Below, in pieces: positions 34,843 to 43,856 of a stretch of 64,000 nucleotides of DNA. The notes beneath the pieces were generated by a model, which saw nothing but the letters and a program-made list of their open reading frames with translations, did no database searches and was not told where the DNA came from. Each line of letters begins with the position of its first letter. Position 1 is the stretch's first letter. A program made the translations under genes and the position numbers. Source of the DNA: Chloroflexota bacterium (GTDB lineage Bacteria; Chloroflexota; Anaerolineae; Aggregatilineales; Phototrophicaceae); NCBI GenBank assembly GCA_016223085.1, contig JACRPS010000031.1, positions 116,981-180,980 on the forward strand, written 5' to 3'.

Positions 34843-36060
34843 ATGGCAGGCTGGCGTCCGGCACTCAAATGGGGCATCGGCATCGCGGTGGCGTCGCGGC
34901 TGGCGCTGCTGGTGTGGCTGGCGCTGGTCTGGCTGGTTGTGGGCGAGCGTGTTGGCATCCCGGCGCATCTCCACGCCGACCCAGTGGCAGAACTGCCCGC
35001 GCTGGAGGCGCCGCTGTCCCGCGCCGTGTTTGGCGTGTGGCGGCGCTGGGATGGTTCGCATTATCTCAATCTGGCGCAGAATGGCTACCGCGCCAGTGAC
35101 CCCGGCCCGACGGTATTCGCCCCGCTAACCCCCGCTGCACTGCGCCTGATGGACGTGCTGACGCCCGGCAGCGTGGACGTAGCGGCGCTGGTATTTGGCA
35201 CGGCGACGCTGGCGTTGGCGCTGGTGCTGCTGTATCGCGTGTGCGAGGTGTATTACGGCGACCCCGACCTGGGGCGCTGGTCAGTAATGGTGCTGGCGCT
35301 ACTGCCGCTGGCGTTTTTTTACAGCGCCCCGATGTCCGAGGCGATTTATCTAGGTATGGCACTCGGTGTGTTCTATGCCGGGGCGCGGCGGCGCTGGTGG
35401 CTGGCGGCGGTCTTTGGCGCGCTGGCGACGCTGGCGCGGTCGCAGGGTGTGATTTTGCTGGGCATTGCCGGCCTGATGCTGTTGGAAGATGCCTACCAGC
35501 GTTGTCACACCTGGCCGTCACGCGTGGGGTACGTCGTTCGTCATGGCTGGCCGCTGGTGCTCATTCCGCTGGCGCTGGTTGGCTTTCTGGCGTTCCGTCA
35601 CCGACTGGGGCTGCCGCCGCTGGACGAAATCTACCGGACACATTCCTATGTTTTCTTTGTCAATCCGCTGGAAGGGCTGTTTATCAACCTGCGCTGGCCG
35701 ATTGAACACCCCACCGACGCGCTGTTTAACCCGGATAGCTGGGCGCTGCTGGTGTGCGCGGCGCTGTTCGGGCTGCTGCTGCGCGACCCGCGCCATTCCC
35801 GGCCTGCGCTGCTGGTTTATACGCTGGCGTCGCTGCTGGTGGCCGTCAGCAAAGTGAACTGGGAGTGGGGCAGCACCGACCGCGTGCTGTACTCGCAGAG
35901 TTTCGCTCGCTACACCCTGACGATTTTCCCGTTCGCCGTCTGGCTGGCCGACCGCCTGCGCCGCGCTTCGCCCCGCTGGCAGCGTCTGTATGTGGCGCTG
36001 TCGGGCCTCGGGCTGGTTGTTTTCAGCGCCCTGTTTGCGCTGGGCGGCGGCGCGCCGTGA
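34843..36060 (+). CDS. PIG-V-like mannosyltransferase, multi-pass membrane protein
   Basis: The 405-residue protein has about ten membrane helices. Near residue 66 it carries WRRWDGSHYLNLAQNGYRASDPG, the W-D-x-x-H-Y loop of PIG-V/GT-C mannosyltransferases, where the Asp is the probable catalytic base. Further family-like parts are LPLAFFYSAPMSEAIYLGMALGVFYAGARRRWWLAAVFGALATLARSQGVIL. Such enzymes use a polyprenyl-phosphate sugar and act on the outer face of the membrane; the acceptor is unknown. GAAAGG lies close before the ATG. It stands alone between rpoD and ilvE. Confidence 0.82.
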   Translation: MAGWRPALKWGIGIAVASRLALLVWLALVWLVVGERVGIPAHLHADPVAELPALEAPLSRAVFGVWRRWDGSHYLNLAQNGYRASDPGPTVFAPLTPAALRLMDVLTPGSVDVAALVFGTATLALALVLLYRVCEVYYGDPDLGRWSVMVLALLPLAFFYSAPMSEAIYLGMALGVFYAGARRRWWLAAVFGALATLARSQGVILLGIAGLMLLEDAYQRCHTWPSRVGYVVRHGWPLVLIPLALVGFLAFRHRLGLPPLDEIYRTHSYVFFVNPLEGLFINLRWPIEHPTDALFNPDSWALLVCAALFGLLLRDPRHSRPALLVYTLASLLVAVSKVNWEWGSTDRVLYSQSFARYTLTIFPFAVWLADRLRRASPRWQRLYVALSGLGLVVFSALFALGGGAP

Positions 36061-36221
36061 TATGCAGTGGTTCTAGCTGCGCTCTATCTGGAATTTTATA
36101 ATGAACGTATAAACTGGTTTCAAAGTGACGATTATAGGACGGGCAGTTAGCCTAAAATTTCTTTCTAAACCGCTAGCTGCCAACCGCTAACAGCCAGTCG
36201 CTGTTGATAAAGGAGTAGGCG

Positions 36222-37166
36222 ATGTCTGATGCAACAACCCGGTTTGCTTTTTTTAAGGGCAGGATCGTGCCGATTGAGGAGGCAAAAATCAGCGTGATGA
36301 CCCATGCGCTGAACTATGGCACGGGGGTGTTCGGCGGCCTGCGCGGCTACTGGAACGAGGAGCAGGAGCAGCTTTACGTGTTCCGCATCCGCGACCACAT
36401 GCGGCGCTTCCTCCAGTCCGCCAGCCTGATACGCATCCAGCTTAAATATACGGTGGATGAACTGGTCGAAATCGTGACTGAACTGCTGCGGCGCGAAGGC
36501 TTCCGCGAAAACTGTTACATCCGCCCCCTGGCGTACAAGTCCTCTGAACTGATCGGCGTGCGCCTGCACAATCTGGACGATGACGTAACCATCTTCAGCC
36601 TGCCGTTCGGGCGCTACATCCAGAACGAGGAAGGCGCGCATGTCTGTTTTTCGGCGTGGCGGCGGGTGGAGGACAACGCCATCCCGGCGCGCGGCAAGAT
36701 CGTTGGCGCGTATGCCAATTCGGCGCTGATTAAAACCGACGCGGCGCTGGCCGGTTATGACGAAGCGATTGTATTAAACGAAAACGGCCACATCTCCGAG
36801 ATGAGCGCGGCCAACTTCTTCCTCATCCGCGACGGCGTGGCGATCACGCCGCCGGTGCAGTCGAACGTGCTGGAAGGCATCGTGCGCCGGTCGCTGATTC
36901 AGCTCTTGCGTGATGAGATGGGCGTGGAAGTCGTGGAGCGCGACATTGATCGCACCGAGCTGTACATCGCTGACGAAGCCTTTATGTGCGGTACGGGCGT
37001 GCAGGTCGCGGCGATCACCAAGGTCGAACACCGCCCGATTGGTACCGGGCAGCTTGGCCCGATCACCGGCCAGTTGCGCGACCTGTTCTTTGATGTCGTC
37101 ACCGGGCGCGTGCCGAAGTACCGTGATTGGGTGACGCCGGTGTACCAGGCCGAGCCGGTGCGGTAG
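36222..37166 (+). CDS. ilvE: branched-chain amino acid aminotransferase
   Basis: The 314-residue class IV PLP enzyme transfers the amino group between glutamate and Val, Leu or Ile keto acids in the cytoplasm. Catalytic Lys171 is in ANSALIKTDAALAGYDEAIVLN. Other family marks are the N-terminal MTHALNYGTGVFGGLRGYW, SEMSAANFFLIRDGVAITPP and ADEAFMCGTGVQVAAITKVEHRPIG. AAAGGAG lies 7 bases before the ATG. No other ilv gene is next to it. The 160 bases upstream are AT-rich with a TATAAT at about 36100. Confidence 0.94.
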   Translation: MSDATTRFAFFKGRIVPIEEAKISVMTHALNYGTGVFGGLRGYWNEEQEQLYVFRIRDHMRRFLQSASLIRIQLKYTVDELVEIVTELLRREGFRENCYIRPLAYKSSELIGVRLHNLDDDVTIFSLPFGRYIQNEEGAHVCFSAWRRVEDNAIPARGKIVGAYANSALIKTDAALAGYDEAIVLNENGHISEMSAANFFLIRDGVAITPPVQSNVLEGIVRRSLIQLLRDEMGVEVVERDIDRTELYIADEAFMCGTGVQVAAITKVEHRPIGTGQLGPITGQLRDLFFDVVTGRVPKYRDWVTPVYQAEPVR

Positions 37167-37179
37167 GTGCGGAAATAAC

Positions 37180-37208
37180 GTAGGGGCGAACCAGCGATTC
37201 GCCCCTAC
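37180..37208. repeat. palindromic intergenic repeat, copy 15
   Basis: GTAGGGGCGAACCA followed by GATTCGCCCCTAC: same outer arms, a different centre. It lies between the converging ilvE and CoA-transferase genes. Confidence 0.85.
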
Positions 37209-37225
37209 AGGTTGTCACACCATAT

Positions 37226-37254
37226 GTACGGACACGATATGTCGTGTTCGTAAC
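37226..37254. repeat. degenerate palindromic repeat, copy 16
   Basis: GTACGGACACGATA followed by TGTCGTGTTCGTAAC is a diverged copy of the ACACGAT flavour, 17 bases after copy 15. Two copies of different flavours lie back to back here. Confidence 0.65.
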
Positions 37255-37258
37255 GCAT

Positions 37259-38566
37259 TTAATCCCCGAACGCAAACACCTTGCTGATATAGTTCTGTTC
37301 CCGCGCGAAGGCCATCAACTCGTCGCGGAATTTGGGATGGGCGATGTTGATGAGCGCGACCGCGCGTTCCGAGATCGAGCGTCCGTACAGGTCGGCCACG
37401 CCATATTCGGTGGCGACGTAGCGTACGTCGTTGCGGCTGGTGGTCACGCTCGCGCCCGGCTTCAGCATGGGCACGATACGACTGATTGTGTCGTTTTTCG
37501 CCGTGCTGGGCAGCGCGATAAACGACTTGCCGCCCTTGCTGCGGGACGCCCCGCGCACGAAGTCCACCTGCCCGCCAACGCCGGAATAAAACTTCGTGCC
37601 GATGCTGTCGGCGCAGACCTGTCCGGTTAAATCCACTTCCAGCGCGGAGTTGATCGAAACCATGCGGTCGTTCTGCGCGATCACAAACGGGTCGTTGACG
37701 TACTCCGTTGGGTGAAATTCAAAGATCGGGTTATCGTCAATGTAGTCGTACAGTTTTTGTGTGCCCAGCACAAAGCCGGAGATCACCTTGCCGTTGTGGA
37801 TATTTTTGGCCTTGTTGGTTATCACCCCACATTCGATCATCTCCATTACCCCATCGGAGAACAATTCGGTATGGATGCCGAGATTCTTGTGGTTGGTCAG
37901 CCGGCGCAGCACCGCGTCCGGGATGCCACCAATACCCGTTTGCAGCGTCGCGCCATCAGGAATGAGTTCTGCGATATAGCGGGCGATTTCATCCTGCACC
38001 GGCGACGGCGGTTCGGGGTGGACTTCCAGCAGCGGATAATCCACTTCGATAAAGTGGTCAATCTGGCTGATGTGGATGAAGCTGTCGCCCAGCGTGCGCG
38101 GCACGTTGGGGTTCACTTCCGCGATCACCATGCCGGCGCTTTCGGCGGCGGTCTTGGTCACGCCGACTTCCACGCCGTAGGAGCAGTAGCCGTGTTCATC
38201 CGGCGGGCTGACGTGAATTACAGCCACATCCAGCACCAGCCGACCGGTGCGGAACAGCAGCGGGATTTCGTGCAGGAACACCGGTGTAAAATCCGCCATG
38301 CCATCGTTGACGGCCTTGCGCACCTTGCCGCTGATGAACAGGCTGTTGATGCGAATATGGTCGCACATATCCGCTGTGATGTAATCGCCAACGCCCAGGT
38401 CGAGCAGTTGAACCAGCTCAACCGACCACAGTTCCTGGTGGCGATCACGCAGCGCCTGAATAAATTTTTGCGGAGTAGAACAGTTGCCGGTGACAAAAAT
38501 GCGTTGGCCGGAGCGAATCTTTCCGGCGGCTTCTTCTGCGCTAATACGACGGGAACGCCAATCCAT
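37259..38566 (-). CDS. acetyl-CoA hydrolase / CoA-transferase family protein
   Basis: The 435-residue class I CoA-transferase resembles 4-hydroxybutyrate or butyrate/acetate CoA-transferases and Ach1-type hydrolases. Diagnostic parts are DVAVIHVSPPDEHGYCSYG, LQTGIGGIPDAVLRRL, and LGIHTELFSDGVMEM with the catalytic glutamate in HTE. The end has FVRGASRSKGGKSFIALPSTA and VATEYGVADLYGRSISERAVALINIAHPKFRDEL. It moves CoA between short acids, probably acetate and an acyl-CoA, in energy or butyrate metabolism. The exact acid pair cannot be read. AGGAT lies about 13 bases before the ATG. Confidence 0.88.
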   Translation of the reverse strand: MDWRSRRISAEEAAGKIRSGQRIFVTGNCSTPQKFIQALRDRHQELWSVELVQLLDLGVGDYITADMCDHIRINSLFISGKVRKAVNDGMADFTPVFLHEIPLLFRTGRLVLDVAVIHVSPPDEHGYCSYGVEVGVTKTAAESAGMVIAEVNPNVPRTLGDSFIHISQIDHFIEVDYPLLEVHPEPPSPVQDEIARYIAELIPDGATLQTGIGGIPDAVLRRLTNHKNLGIHTELFSDGVMEMIECGVITNKAKNIHNGKVISGFVLGTQKLYDYIDDNPIFEFHPTEYVNDPFVIAQNDRMVSINSALEVDLTGQVCADSIGTKFYSGVGGQVDFVRGASRSKGGKSFIALPSTAKNDTISRIVPMLKPGASVTTSRNDVRYVATEYGVADLYGRSISERAVALINIAHPKFRDELMAFAREQNYISKVFAFGD

Positions 38567-38741
38567 AGCCGAGGTTTATCCTTTTGCATACCGGTCATAA
38601 CTACTTCAGTTTAATGGAATCCCACGCTTTCCAACAGTGACGAAAATCCCTTTAGCGGCAAGAGGTTTGATACTGGCTGATTATTTCGGGTGGGCTTACA
38701 GTGTGAATAGGTGGAGAGGCGTCAATCGAAAGGTGGTCCCC

Positions 38742-39200
38742 ATGTTGCAGCATGTGCTGGTTCCGCTCGATGGCTCGAAACTGGCAGAGGCGGCGCTCGA
38801 CCACGCCGTGAATATCCTTTGCCCTGGCGGCAGAATCACGCTGCTTTCCGCAGTGGACGTGCCGGAAGTCCCCGTTTACGGTTATTACCCACCCGCGACC
38901 GTGCCCGATTACCAGTCCACCGTTGAAGAACTGGTGCCCCAGGCGAGGCAGTATCTGGAAGAAATCGCCAAACAGGTGAACCAGCCGGAACTGACGATCT
39001 GCGTCGAGGCGGAAATTGGCGAACCGGCCCATGTCATTGCGGAGGTGGCGGCGCGGCTGAAAGTGGACGCGATTGTGATGTCCACACACGGGCGTTCCGG
39101 CCTCAGCCGCTGGCTGTTTGGTAGCGTCACCAACAAGGTGCTGGCGACGCGCTGCTGCCCGGTGTATGTCATTCCCAGCAAACCGGGTGACCCGAAATAG
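38742..39200 (+). CDS. universal stress protein (UspA family)
   Basis: The 152-residue protein has the UspA fold and keeps the ATP-binding motif STHGRSGLSRWLFGSVTNKVL (G-2x-G-9x-G-S). The start MLQHVLVPLDGSKLAEAALDHAV at 38742 is canonical, with AAAGGTGG upstream; codons back to 38637 are not coding. Members bind ATP and act in stress survival. It is followed by a repeat and converges on the NarL-type regulator gene. Confidence 0.9.
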   Translation: MLQHVLVPLDGSKLAEAALDHAVNILCPGGRITLLSAVDVPEVPVYGYYPPATVPDYQSTVEELVPQARQYLEEIAKQVNQPELTICVEAEIGEPAHVIAEVAARLKVDAIVMSTHGRSGLSRWLFGSVTNKVLATRCCPVYVIPSKPGDPK

Positions 39201-39210
39201 GCACAAATCG

Positions 39211-39239
39211 TAGGGGCGGGTTTCGAAACCCGCCCTTGC
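39211..39239. repeat. palindromic intergenic repeat, copy 17
   Basis: GTAGGGGCGGGTTTC followed by GAAACCCGCCCTTGC; right end diverged. It sits between converging genes. Confidence 0.85.
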
Positions 39240-39255
39240 CGAAGCTGTTATCGTT

Positions 39256-39939
39256 CTATTCGCTGTCCTCGTCGGGGTTGGGCATAACCAGTTCGCGGAT
39301 ATTGTTTTTGACGGCATAGGCTGCTGCCTCAGCCCGGTTGTTGGCGCCGATTTTTTGTAGCACGCTGCTGACGTAATTCCGCACTGTGCCTTCGCCCAGA
39401 TACAGCTTGATGGCAATCTGGCGGTTGGTCAGTCCCTCGGCCACCAGCGCCAGCACCGCCAGTTCCTGCGAAGTGAGATTGGCGAAGGCAGCGGCGTGCT
39501 GCGCCTGGCTGGCCTTTCGCATCTCGGTGAAGACGGTGGCTGTCATCGCCGGGTCCAGCATCCCTTCCCCCCGGCTGACGCGCTCAATCGCCTGAATCAG
39601 TTCGTTGTCGCCAATCCGCTTCAGCACGTAGCCGGACGCACCGGCCTGAATCGCCGCGAACAGCAGTTCATCTTCGGCGTAGGACGTCAGCATAATCACC
39701 CGGCAGCCGGGCACGGTCTCGACAATCTGGCGGCAGGCCTCGATGCCGGACACACCCGGCATCCGCACGTCCAGCACCGCTACGTCTGGCTGGACTTCCT
39801 GCGCTTTGGCGACGGCTTCCTCGCCGGTCGCGGCTTCCGCCACCACGCGGAAGCGCCCCTGCCGTTCCAGCAGCGCCCGTAAACCCGCGCGCACGACTGA
39901 ATGATCGTCGGCTATCAGAATTCTTACGGTATTTGTCAT
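39256..39939 (-). CDS. NarL/FixJ-type response regulator
   Basis: The 227-residue regulator has an N-terminal receiver (acidic DD at 11-12, phospho-acceptor Asp57 in VAVLDVRMPG, Lys in YVLKRIG) and a C-terminal LuxR-type HTH (LTSQELAVLALVAEGLTNRQIAIKLYLGEGTVRNYVSSVLQKIGANNRAEAAAYA). Phosphorylation would make it dimerise and bind DNA. GAGGG precedes the ATG by about 8 bases. It is divergent from the GAF-type histidine kinase at 40016, which has the HisKA_3 type of dimerisation domain that normally pairs with such regulators. The two are the likely cognate pair. Confidence 0.93.
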   Translation of the reverse strand: MTNTVRILIADDHSVVRAGLRALLERQGRFRVVAEAATGEEAVAKAQEVQPDVAVLDVRMPGVSGIEACRQIVETVPGCRVIMLTSYAEDELLFAAIQAGASGYVLKRIGDNELIQAIERVSRGEGMLDPAMTATVFTEMRKASQAQHAAAFANLTSQELAVLALVAEGLTNRQIAIKLYLGEGTVRNYVSSVLQKIGANNRAEAAAYAVKNNIRELVMPNPDEDSE

Positions 39940-40015
39940 ATATCGCCCTCGCCTTTACGTGCCGTTTCGGGTTACAATAAGCGCAAACTTCAGTATATGT
40001 GCGCTTCTATTTAAC

Positions 40016-41170
40016 ATGTCCAGTGACAAAAATCCTCAGAACGACAGTACACCCGTCATTTTATCACAGCTTAAGGACATTGCCTCGGCAGTGATGTACG
40101 CGGCAGAGGCTAACAACCTCGAACAGGTGCTTGAGCGTATCGCCCAGGTTTCGAAAGACCTGGTGAATGCCCGCTACGCGGCGCTGGGCGTGCCGGACAG
40201 CAGCGGTCGGCTCAAGTATTTCAAGTTTGTAGGGATAACGCCGGAACAGGTCGCCCGGATGGACCATTTACCGGTGGGACATGGTTTGCTGGGGGCTATT
40301 ATACACGAAAGACAGGTGATACGACTAGAACGAATGCAGGACGATGAACGTTCCGGCGGGTTTTGCGCCCGGCATCCGCATATGACCAGCCTGCTGGGCG
40401 TGCCCATTCAGGTCGGGCAGCAGTTGTTTGGCATTATGTACCTGTGCGACCGGGAGGACGGCCAGCCCTTCAGTGAACAGGACGAATGGCTGGTTGAGAC
40501 GATGGCCGGTTATGCTGCGCTGGCAATCGCCGGGTCGCAGCTTGGCGAGCAGCAGCGGCGGCTGGCGCTGCTGGAAGAGCGCGAGCGTATCAGCATGGAA
40601 CTGCATGACGGCATCATTCAATCGCTGTATGCCATCGGGATGCACCTCGATCTGATGCGGTTGTCCAACGAGGTCAATCCGGTTGGGGTGGAGCAGGTGA
40701 TTGGCGATCTGAATCTGGTGATTGGCGACATCCGCCGTTACATTATGAACCTCCAAACCGGCGATCCCCGCCAGCGCACCATTTACCAGCGCCTGCGCGA
40801 TCTGATTGCTCGCCTGCGTGTGCCGGAAACGCTGCGCGTCCAGATCAACGCGCCAGATGACCAGCCTCTATTCACGCCCGCCACCTTTGAGGCCATCTGC
40901 CAGATGGCGAACGAGGCTGTCAGCAACGCCGTGCGCCATGCCGATGCTGAGAATATCACCGTCAGCACACGGCAGAAAGACAACCAGTTTGAGATTGTGA
41001 TCGCCGATGATGGCAAGGGGTTTGACCTGGACAGCCTGTCGAACCATAACGGGTTAGGGCTGCGCAATCTCCAGCAGCGGGCGGCGCTGCATGGCGGCAG
41101 GGTGGATATTGATACGGCGCCAGGAGCAGGAACCCGCGTCAAAATCTCGATTCCGGTGCGAATGCTCTAA
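40016..41170 (+). CDS. GAF-domain sensor histidine kinase (HisKA_3 type)
   Basis: The 384-residue soluble kinase starts with a GAF domain (about 20-165; ARYAALGVPDSSGRLKYFKFVGITPEQVARM, FGIMYLCDREDGQPFSEQDEWLVETMAGYAALAI). The HisKA_3 box is ERISMELHDGIIQSLYAIGMHLDLMR with His197, and the HATPase has NEAVSNAVRHADAENI, DDGKGF and GLGLRNLQQRA. It senses an unknown cytoplasmic signal. No iron or haem ligand set of known redox-GAF kinases was identified. The ATG at 40016 lacks a clear ribosome site; GTG 39959 would add 19 residues without homology. Divergent to its likely partner regulator. Confidence 0.9.
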   Translation: MSSDKNPQNDSTPVILSQLKDIASAVMYAAEANNLEQVLERIAQVSKDLVNARYAALGVPDSSGRLKYFKFVGITPEQVARMDHLPVGHGLLGAIIHERQVIRLERMQDDERSGGFCARHPHMTSLLGVPIQVGQQLFGIMYLCDREDGQPFSEQDEWLVETMAGYAALAIAGSQLGEQQRRLALLEERERISMELHDGIIQSLYAIGMHLDLMRLSNEVNPVGVEQVIGDLNLVIGDIRRYIMNLQTGDPRQRTIYQRLRDLIARLRVPETLRVQINAPDDQPLFTPATFEAICQMANEAVSNAVRHADAENITVSTRQKDNQFEIVIADDGKGFDLDSLSNHNGLGLRNLQQRAALHGGRVDIDTAPGAGTRVKISIPVRML

Positions 41171-41297
41171 GACGAGGCTTATGACATCCATCATACCTTT
41201 TGCAGTACCATCGTTTTGGCATAAAGCCCTATAGTTGGGGGTAAGATTCAATTTCGTACAACTGAAGTTGAATACCGTCCGGTAGAGGAGACAACTT

Positions 41298-41741
41298 ATG
41301 CTTGAAAACGTACTGGTACGCGAATGGATGACCACCCCGGTGATTTCGGTATCGCCGACAACTTCAATCAGCAGCGCCCACCAGATTATGAAAGAAAACG
41401 GCATTCGCCGTCTGCCTGTCGTGGAAGATGATCGCCTCGTTGGTATCGTGACGATTGGCGACGTGCGCGAAGCCAGCCCGTCGGATGCCACGACGCTGAG
41501 CATCTGGGAACTGAATTACCTGTGGGCACAGCTTACGGTAGAACGGGTGATGACCCGCAGGGTTCTTACCATCTCCCCCGACATATGCATTCTGGATGCC
41601 GCGCAGATCATGCTGGAGTCCAAGGTCAGCGGCCTGCCGGTTGTGAACGAACACGGCAAGCTGGAAGGCATTTTGACCGAGTCGGATATTTTCCGGATGC
41701 TTGTTAAATCCCGCACGCAGGCGCCGGTGTCGGCCAGTTAG
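41298..41741 (+). CDS. CBS-pair protein 1
   Basis: The 147-residue protein is nearly nothing but two CBS motifs: VREWMTTPVISVSPTTSISSAHQIMKENGIRRLPVVEDDRLVGIVTIGDV and VERVMTRRVLTISPDICILDAAQIMLESKVSGLPVVNEHGKLEGILTESDIFRML. CBS pairs bind adenine nucleotides and report energy state. A strong GAGGAG lies 7 bases before the ATG. A second CBS-pair gene follows after 64 bases. The proximity to the GAF kinase gene hints at a shared signalling role, but this is inference only. Confidence 0.92.
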   Translation: MLENVLVREWMTTPVISVSPTTSISSAHQIMKENGIRRLPVVEDDRLVGIVTIGDVREASPSDATTLSIWELNYLWAQLTVERVMTRRVLTISPDICILDAAQIMLESKVSGLPVVNEHGKLEGILTESDIFRMLVKSRTQAPVSAS

Positions 41742-41767
41742 CCGGCTGCTCTGTTTGAACCCGCATG

Positions 41768-41793
41768 ATAATGGCCCCGACCGGGGCCATTAT
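41768..41793. promoter_or_regulatory. strong hairpin between the two CBS genes
   Basis: ATAATGGCCCCG and CGGGGCCATTAT form a 12-base perfect inverted repeat around AC. No U-run follows, and the next ribosome site (GGAG) lies immediately to the right. It could stabilise the upstream message or act as a partial terminator to set the ratio of the two proteins. Confidence 0.6.
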
Positions 41794-41805
41794 GGAGAAC
41801 GAACG

Positions 41806-42237
41806 ATGTACGTTTCCGACATCATGACCGAGAAACCGGCCACGATTCGACTCGACGATACCCTGCGCGACGCGCTCGAAATGATGGAACGGGTGAACTG
41901 CCACCATTTACCCGTACTCGGTCAGAATGGACATCTGATTGGCATTATCAGCGACCGCGACTGCCGCACGGCGCTGAATTCACCCTACCTCCTGCGCGAA
42001 CGCTGGCAGGATGAAGAACTGGTGAACCATCTGCCGGTGCGGACGCTGATGACGCCGGCGCCAATTGTGATCGCGCCGGAAGCGCCGGCGACTGAGGCCG
42101 TCCGCCTGATGCTAAAGAATCAGATAAGCTGTCTGCCAGTGATGCGGGACGAAACCCTGGTAGGCATCATCACCCGTTCCGATATTCTGATGGCGTTCAT
42201 GAACGTGCTGCAAAACCGGCGCGGCGTTCCCACGTAA
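41806..42237 (+). CDS. CBS-pair protein 2
   Basis: The 143-residue protein has two CBS motifs: VSDIMTEKPATIRLDDTLRDALEMMERVNCHHLPVLGQNGHLIGIISDRDCRTAL and VRTLMTPAPIVIAPEAPATEAVRLMLKNQISCLPVMRDETLVGIITRSDILMAFM. It is a paralogue of the preceding gene, with a different insert between the motifs (NSPYLLRERWQDEELVNHL). GGAG lies 9 bases before the ATG; frame upstream to 41701 overlaps the previous gene. Probably binds AMP/ATP. It converges on the DoxX-family gene. Confidence 0.92.
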   Translation: MYVSDIMTEKPATIRLDDTLRDALEMMERVNCHHLPVLGQNGHLIGIISDRDCRTALNSPYLLRERWQDEELVNHLPVRTLMTPAPIVIAPEAPATEAVRLMLKNQISCLPVMRDETLVGIITRSDILMAFMNVLQNRRGVPT

Positions 42238-42348
42238 AGCTACTGCTGTTCACTCCGCTCGGCGTTTTGTTCCGTCTGTTTGTGAACCTCGTACCGTTCC
42301 GTCGAAATGCGTCAATCACCGGTTGGTCCTGCCGTTGCTTCAGTGCCG

Positions 42349-42906
42349 CTATTGGCTGACCTGCTGCACTTCTTCTTCCTGCTTCTCCAGGGCTTCGCGT
42401 GCGGCTTCCGGGCTGGCAATCACGGCGCCGCCCCGGACCGTTGCCCCGATGACCAGCCCGGCGGATACCAGCACCAGATTCTTGATGATGTACTGTCCTT
42501 CCAGCGTGGGGCTGATGGGGAAGATTTGCCACGTCTCCGCCGGAAACAGGAACAGCGGCGTGATCGTCCCGGCCATTTGCAGCGCCAGCAGCAGCAGCGT
42601 CAGCCGCATGAACTTCCCCGTAATCAACCCCAGCCCGATCAGGCATTCCCACGCGGCCAGCACCGGCATTGACAGGTTCGCCTTGACCAGACCGAGCGTC
42701 AGCATCTCAATTGTGCGTGTGGCAAGGTCCTGCGCCGGGCTGAGCGAGGGGAAAAACTTGAGCACACCGAACCAGAAAAAGACGATGCCCAGACTGATGC
42801 GCAGCAGGGTAACACCGTAACGGGACATCCAGTGGGTGATGCGAACATCTACCTCGTGAAAACGCTCCCGGATGGTATTCATCCGGTCTGTGGTTCGTAC
42901 GGACAT
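42349..42906 (-). CDS. DoxX-like four-helix membrane protein
   Basis: The 185-residue protein has four membrane helices in the DoxX pattern: VTLLRISLGIVFFWFGVLKFFPSLSPAQDLA, MPVLAAWECLIGLGLITGKFMRLTLLLLALQMAGTITPLFLFP and YIIKNLVLVSAGLVIGATV. It is closest in look to the YkgB/DUF417 branch. The C-terminus is an acidic coiled tail (EAAREALEKQEEEVQQVSQ). Function unproven; relatives are linked to thiosulfate or redox reactions at the membrane. AAGGAGG precedes the ATG by about 9 bases. Confidence 0.8.
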   Translation of the reverse strand: MSVRTTDRMNTIRERFHEVDVRITHWMSRYGVTLLRISLGIVFFWFGVLKFFPSLSPAQDLATRTIEMLTLGLVKANLSMPVLAAWECLIGLGLITGKFMRLTLLLLALQMAGTITPLFLFPAETWQIFPISPTLEGQYIIKNLVLVSAGLVIGATVRGGAVIASPEAAREALEKQEEEVQQVSQ

Positions 42907-43010
42907 TGGGGTTTGCCTCCTTGCCGTAAATCAGACTTGTGAATAGTGTAACAATCAAACCTGAGTACCGTGTGAGAAGATTGCTGCGACTGCCTGCGTT
43001 CACCCCATCA

Positions 43011-43040
43011 TTGATACAATCCTGTACACCCCTGTATAAT
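43011..43040 (+). promoter_or_regulatory. sigma-70 promoter for the ABC ATPase gene
   Basis: TTGATA (43011-43016) and TATAAT (43035-43040) are separated by 18 bases. Transcription would start near 43047, giving a leader of about 50 bases with GAGGAG just before the ATG at 43100. Confidence 0.7.
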
Positions 43041-43099
43041 GCGGCGCGTAGCATCACAGAAGTATAGGAATCCGGGCAGCGACCGCAACGAGGAGCAGC

Positions 43100-43792
43100 A
43101 TGGCAAGTCAGCACGTGGTTGTCCGCGCGCGCGGCGTTACCAAGGAACTGCCGTTGGGCAGCACGACCGTTCATGCGCTGCGCGGGATTGATCTTGACAT
43201 TTACACCGGGGAATTGGTGGTGATTGTCGGGCCGTCCGGCAGCGGCAAAAGCACGCTGCTGGGCCTGATCGGGGGGCTGGACACCGCCACCAGCGGCACG
43301 ATTGAGATTGACGGCGTGGACATCACCCGTCTGAACGAAGACCAGCTCACCGAGATACGCAACGAAAAAATCGGTTTTATCTTCCAGTTTTTTAACCTGA
43401 TCCCCACGCTAACGGCGCTGGAAAATGTCGCTCTGCCGGTGCAGTTCGCCCGCAAGCCGCAGTTCCACCCGGAGAAACGGGCGAAGGAACTGCTGACGGC
43501 GCTCGGCTTAAAAGACCGCCTGCGCCATCGTCCGGCGGAACTCTCCGGCGGGCAGCAGCAGCGGGTGGCGATTGCCCGCGCCCTGGCGAATAATCCGCCG
43601 CTGCTACTGGCGGATGAGCCAACCGGCAATCTGGATTCAGAATCCGGCGCGATGGTGATGGACGCGCTGGAGCGCATCCGCAACCAGGCCGGCACAACGA
43701 TTGTGATTGTGACCCATGATGCGCAGATTGCCCGCCACGCTGACCGGACGATTCGGCTGGTGGACGGACTGATTGCCAACGGGCGAGCCTGA
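43100..43792 (+). CDS. orphan ABC transporter ATPase (MacB/LolD type)
   Basis: The 230-residue ATPase has Walker A GPSGSGKST (44-52), Q-loop FQFFNLIPTLTALENV, signature LSGGQQQR (148-155), Walker B LLLADEP (168-174) and H-loop VTHD. The sequence type is that of the MacB/LolD/FtsE group, which work with FtsX-like permeases to move lipoproteins, peptides or drugs. No permease gene is next to it in this window, so its partner is encoded elsewhere. It has its own promoter and is followed after 64 bases by the VWA-FHA gene. Confidence 0.9.
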   Translation: MASQHVVVRARGVTKELPLGSTTVHALRGIDLDIYTGELVVIVGPSGSGKSTLLGLIGGLDTATSGTIEIDGVDITRLNEDQLTEIRNEKIGFIFQFFNLIPTLTALENVALPVQFARKPQFHPEKRAKELLTALGLKDRLRHRPAELSGGQQQRVAIARALANNPPLLLADEPTGNLDSESGAMVMDALERIRNQAGTTIVIVTHDAQIARHADRTIRLVDGLIANGRA

Positions 43793-43856
43793 AGCGTTCC
43801 TCAAATTTGTGCTACAATTACTCACACACCGTCTGACCTAACCGGGATAATCAAAC

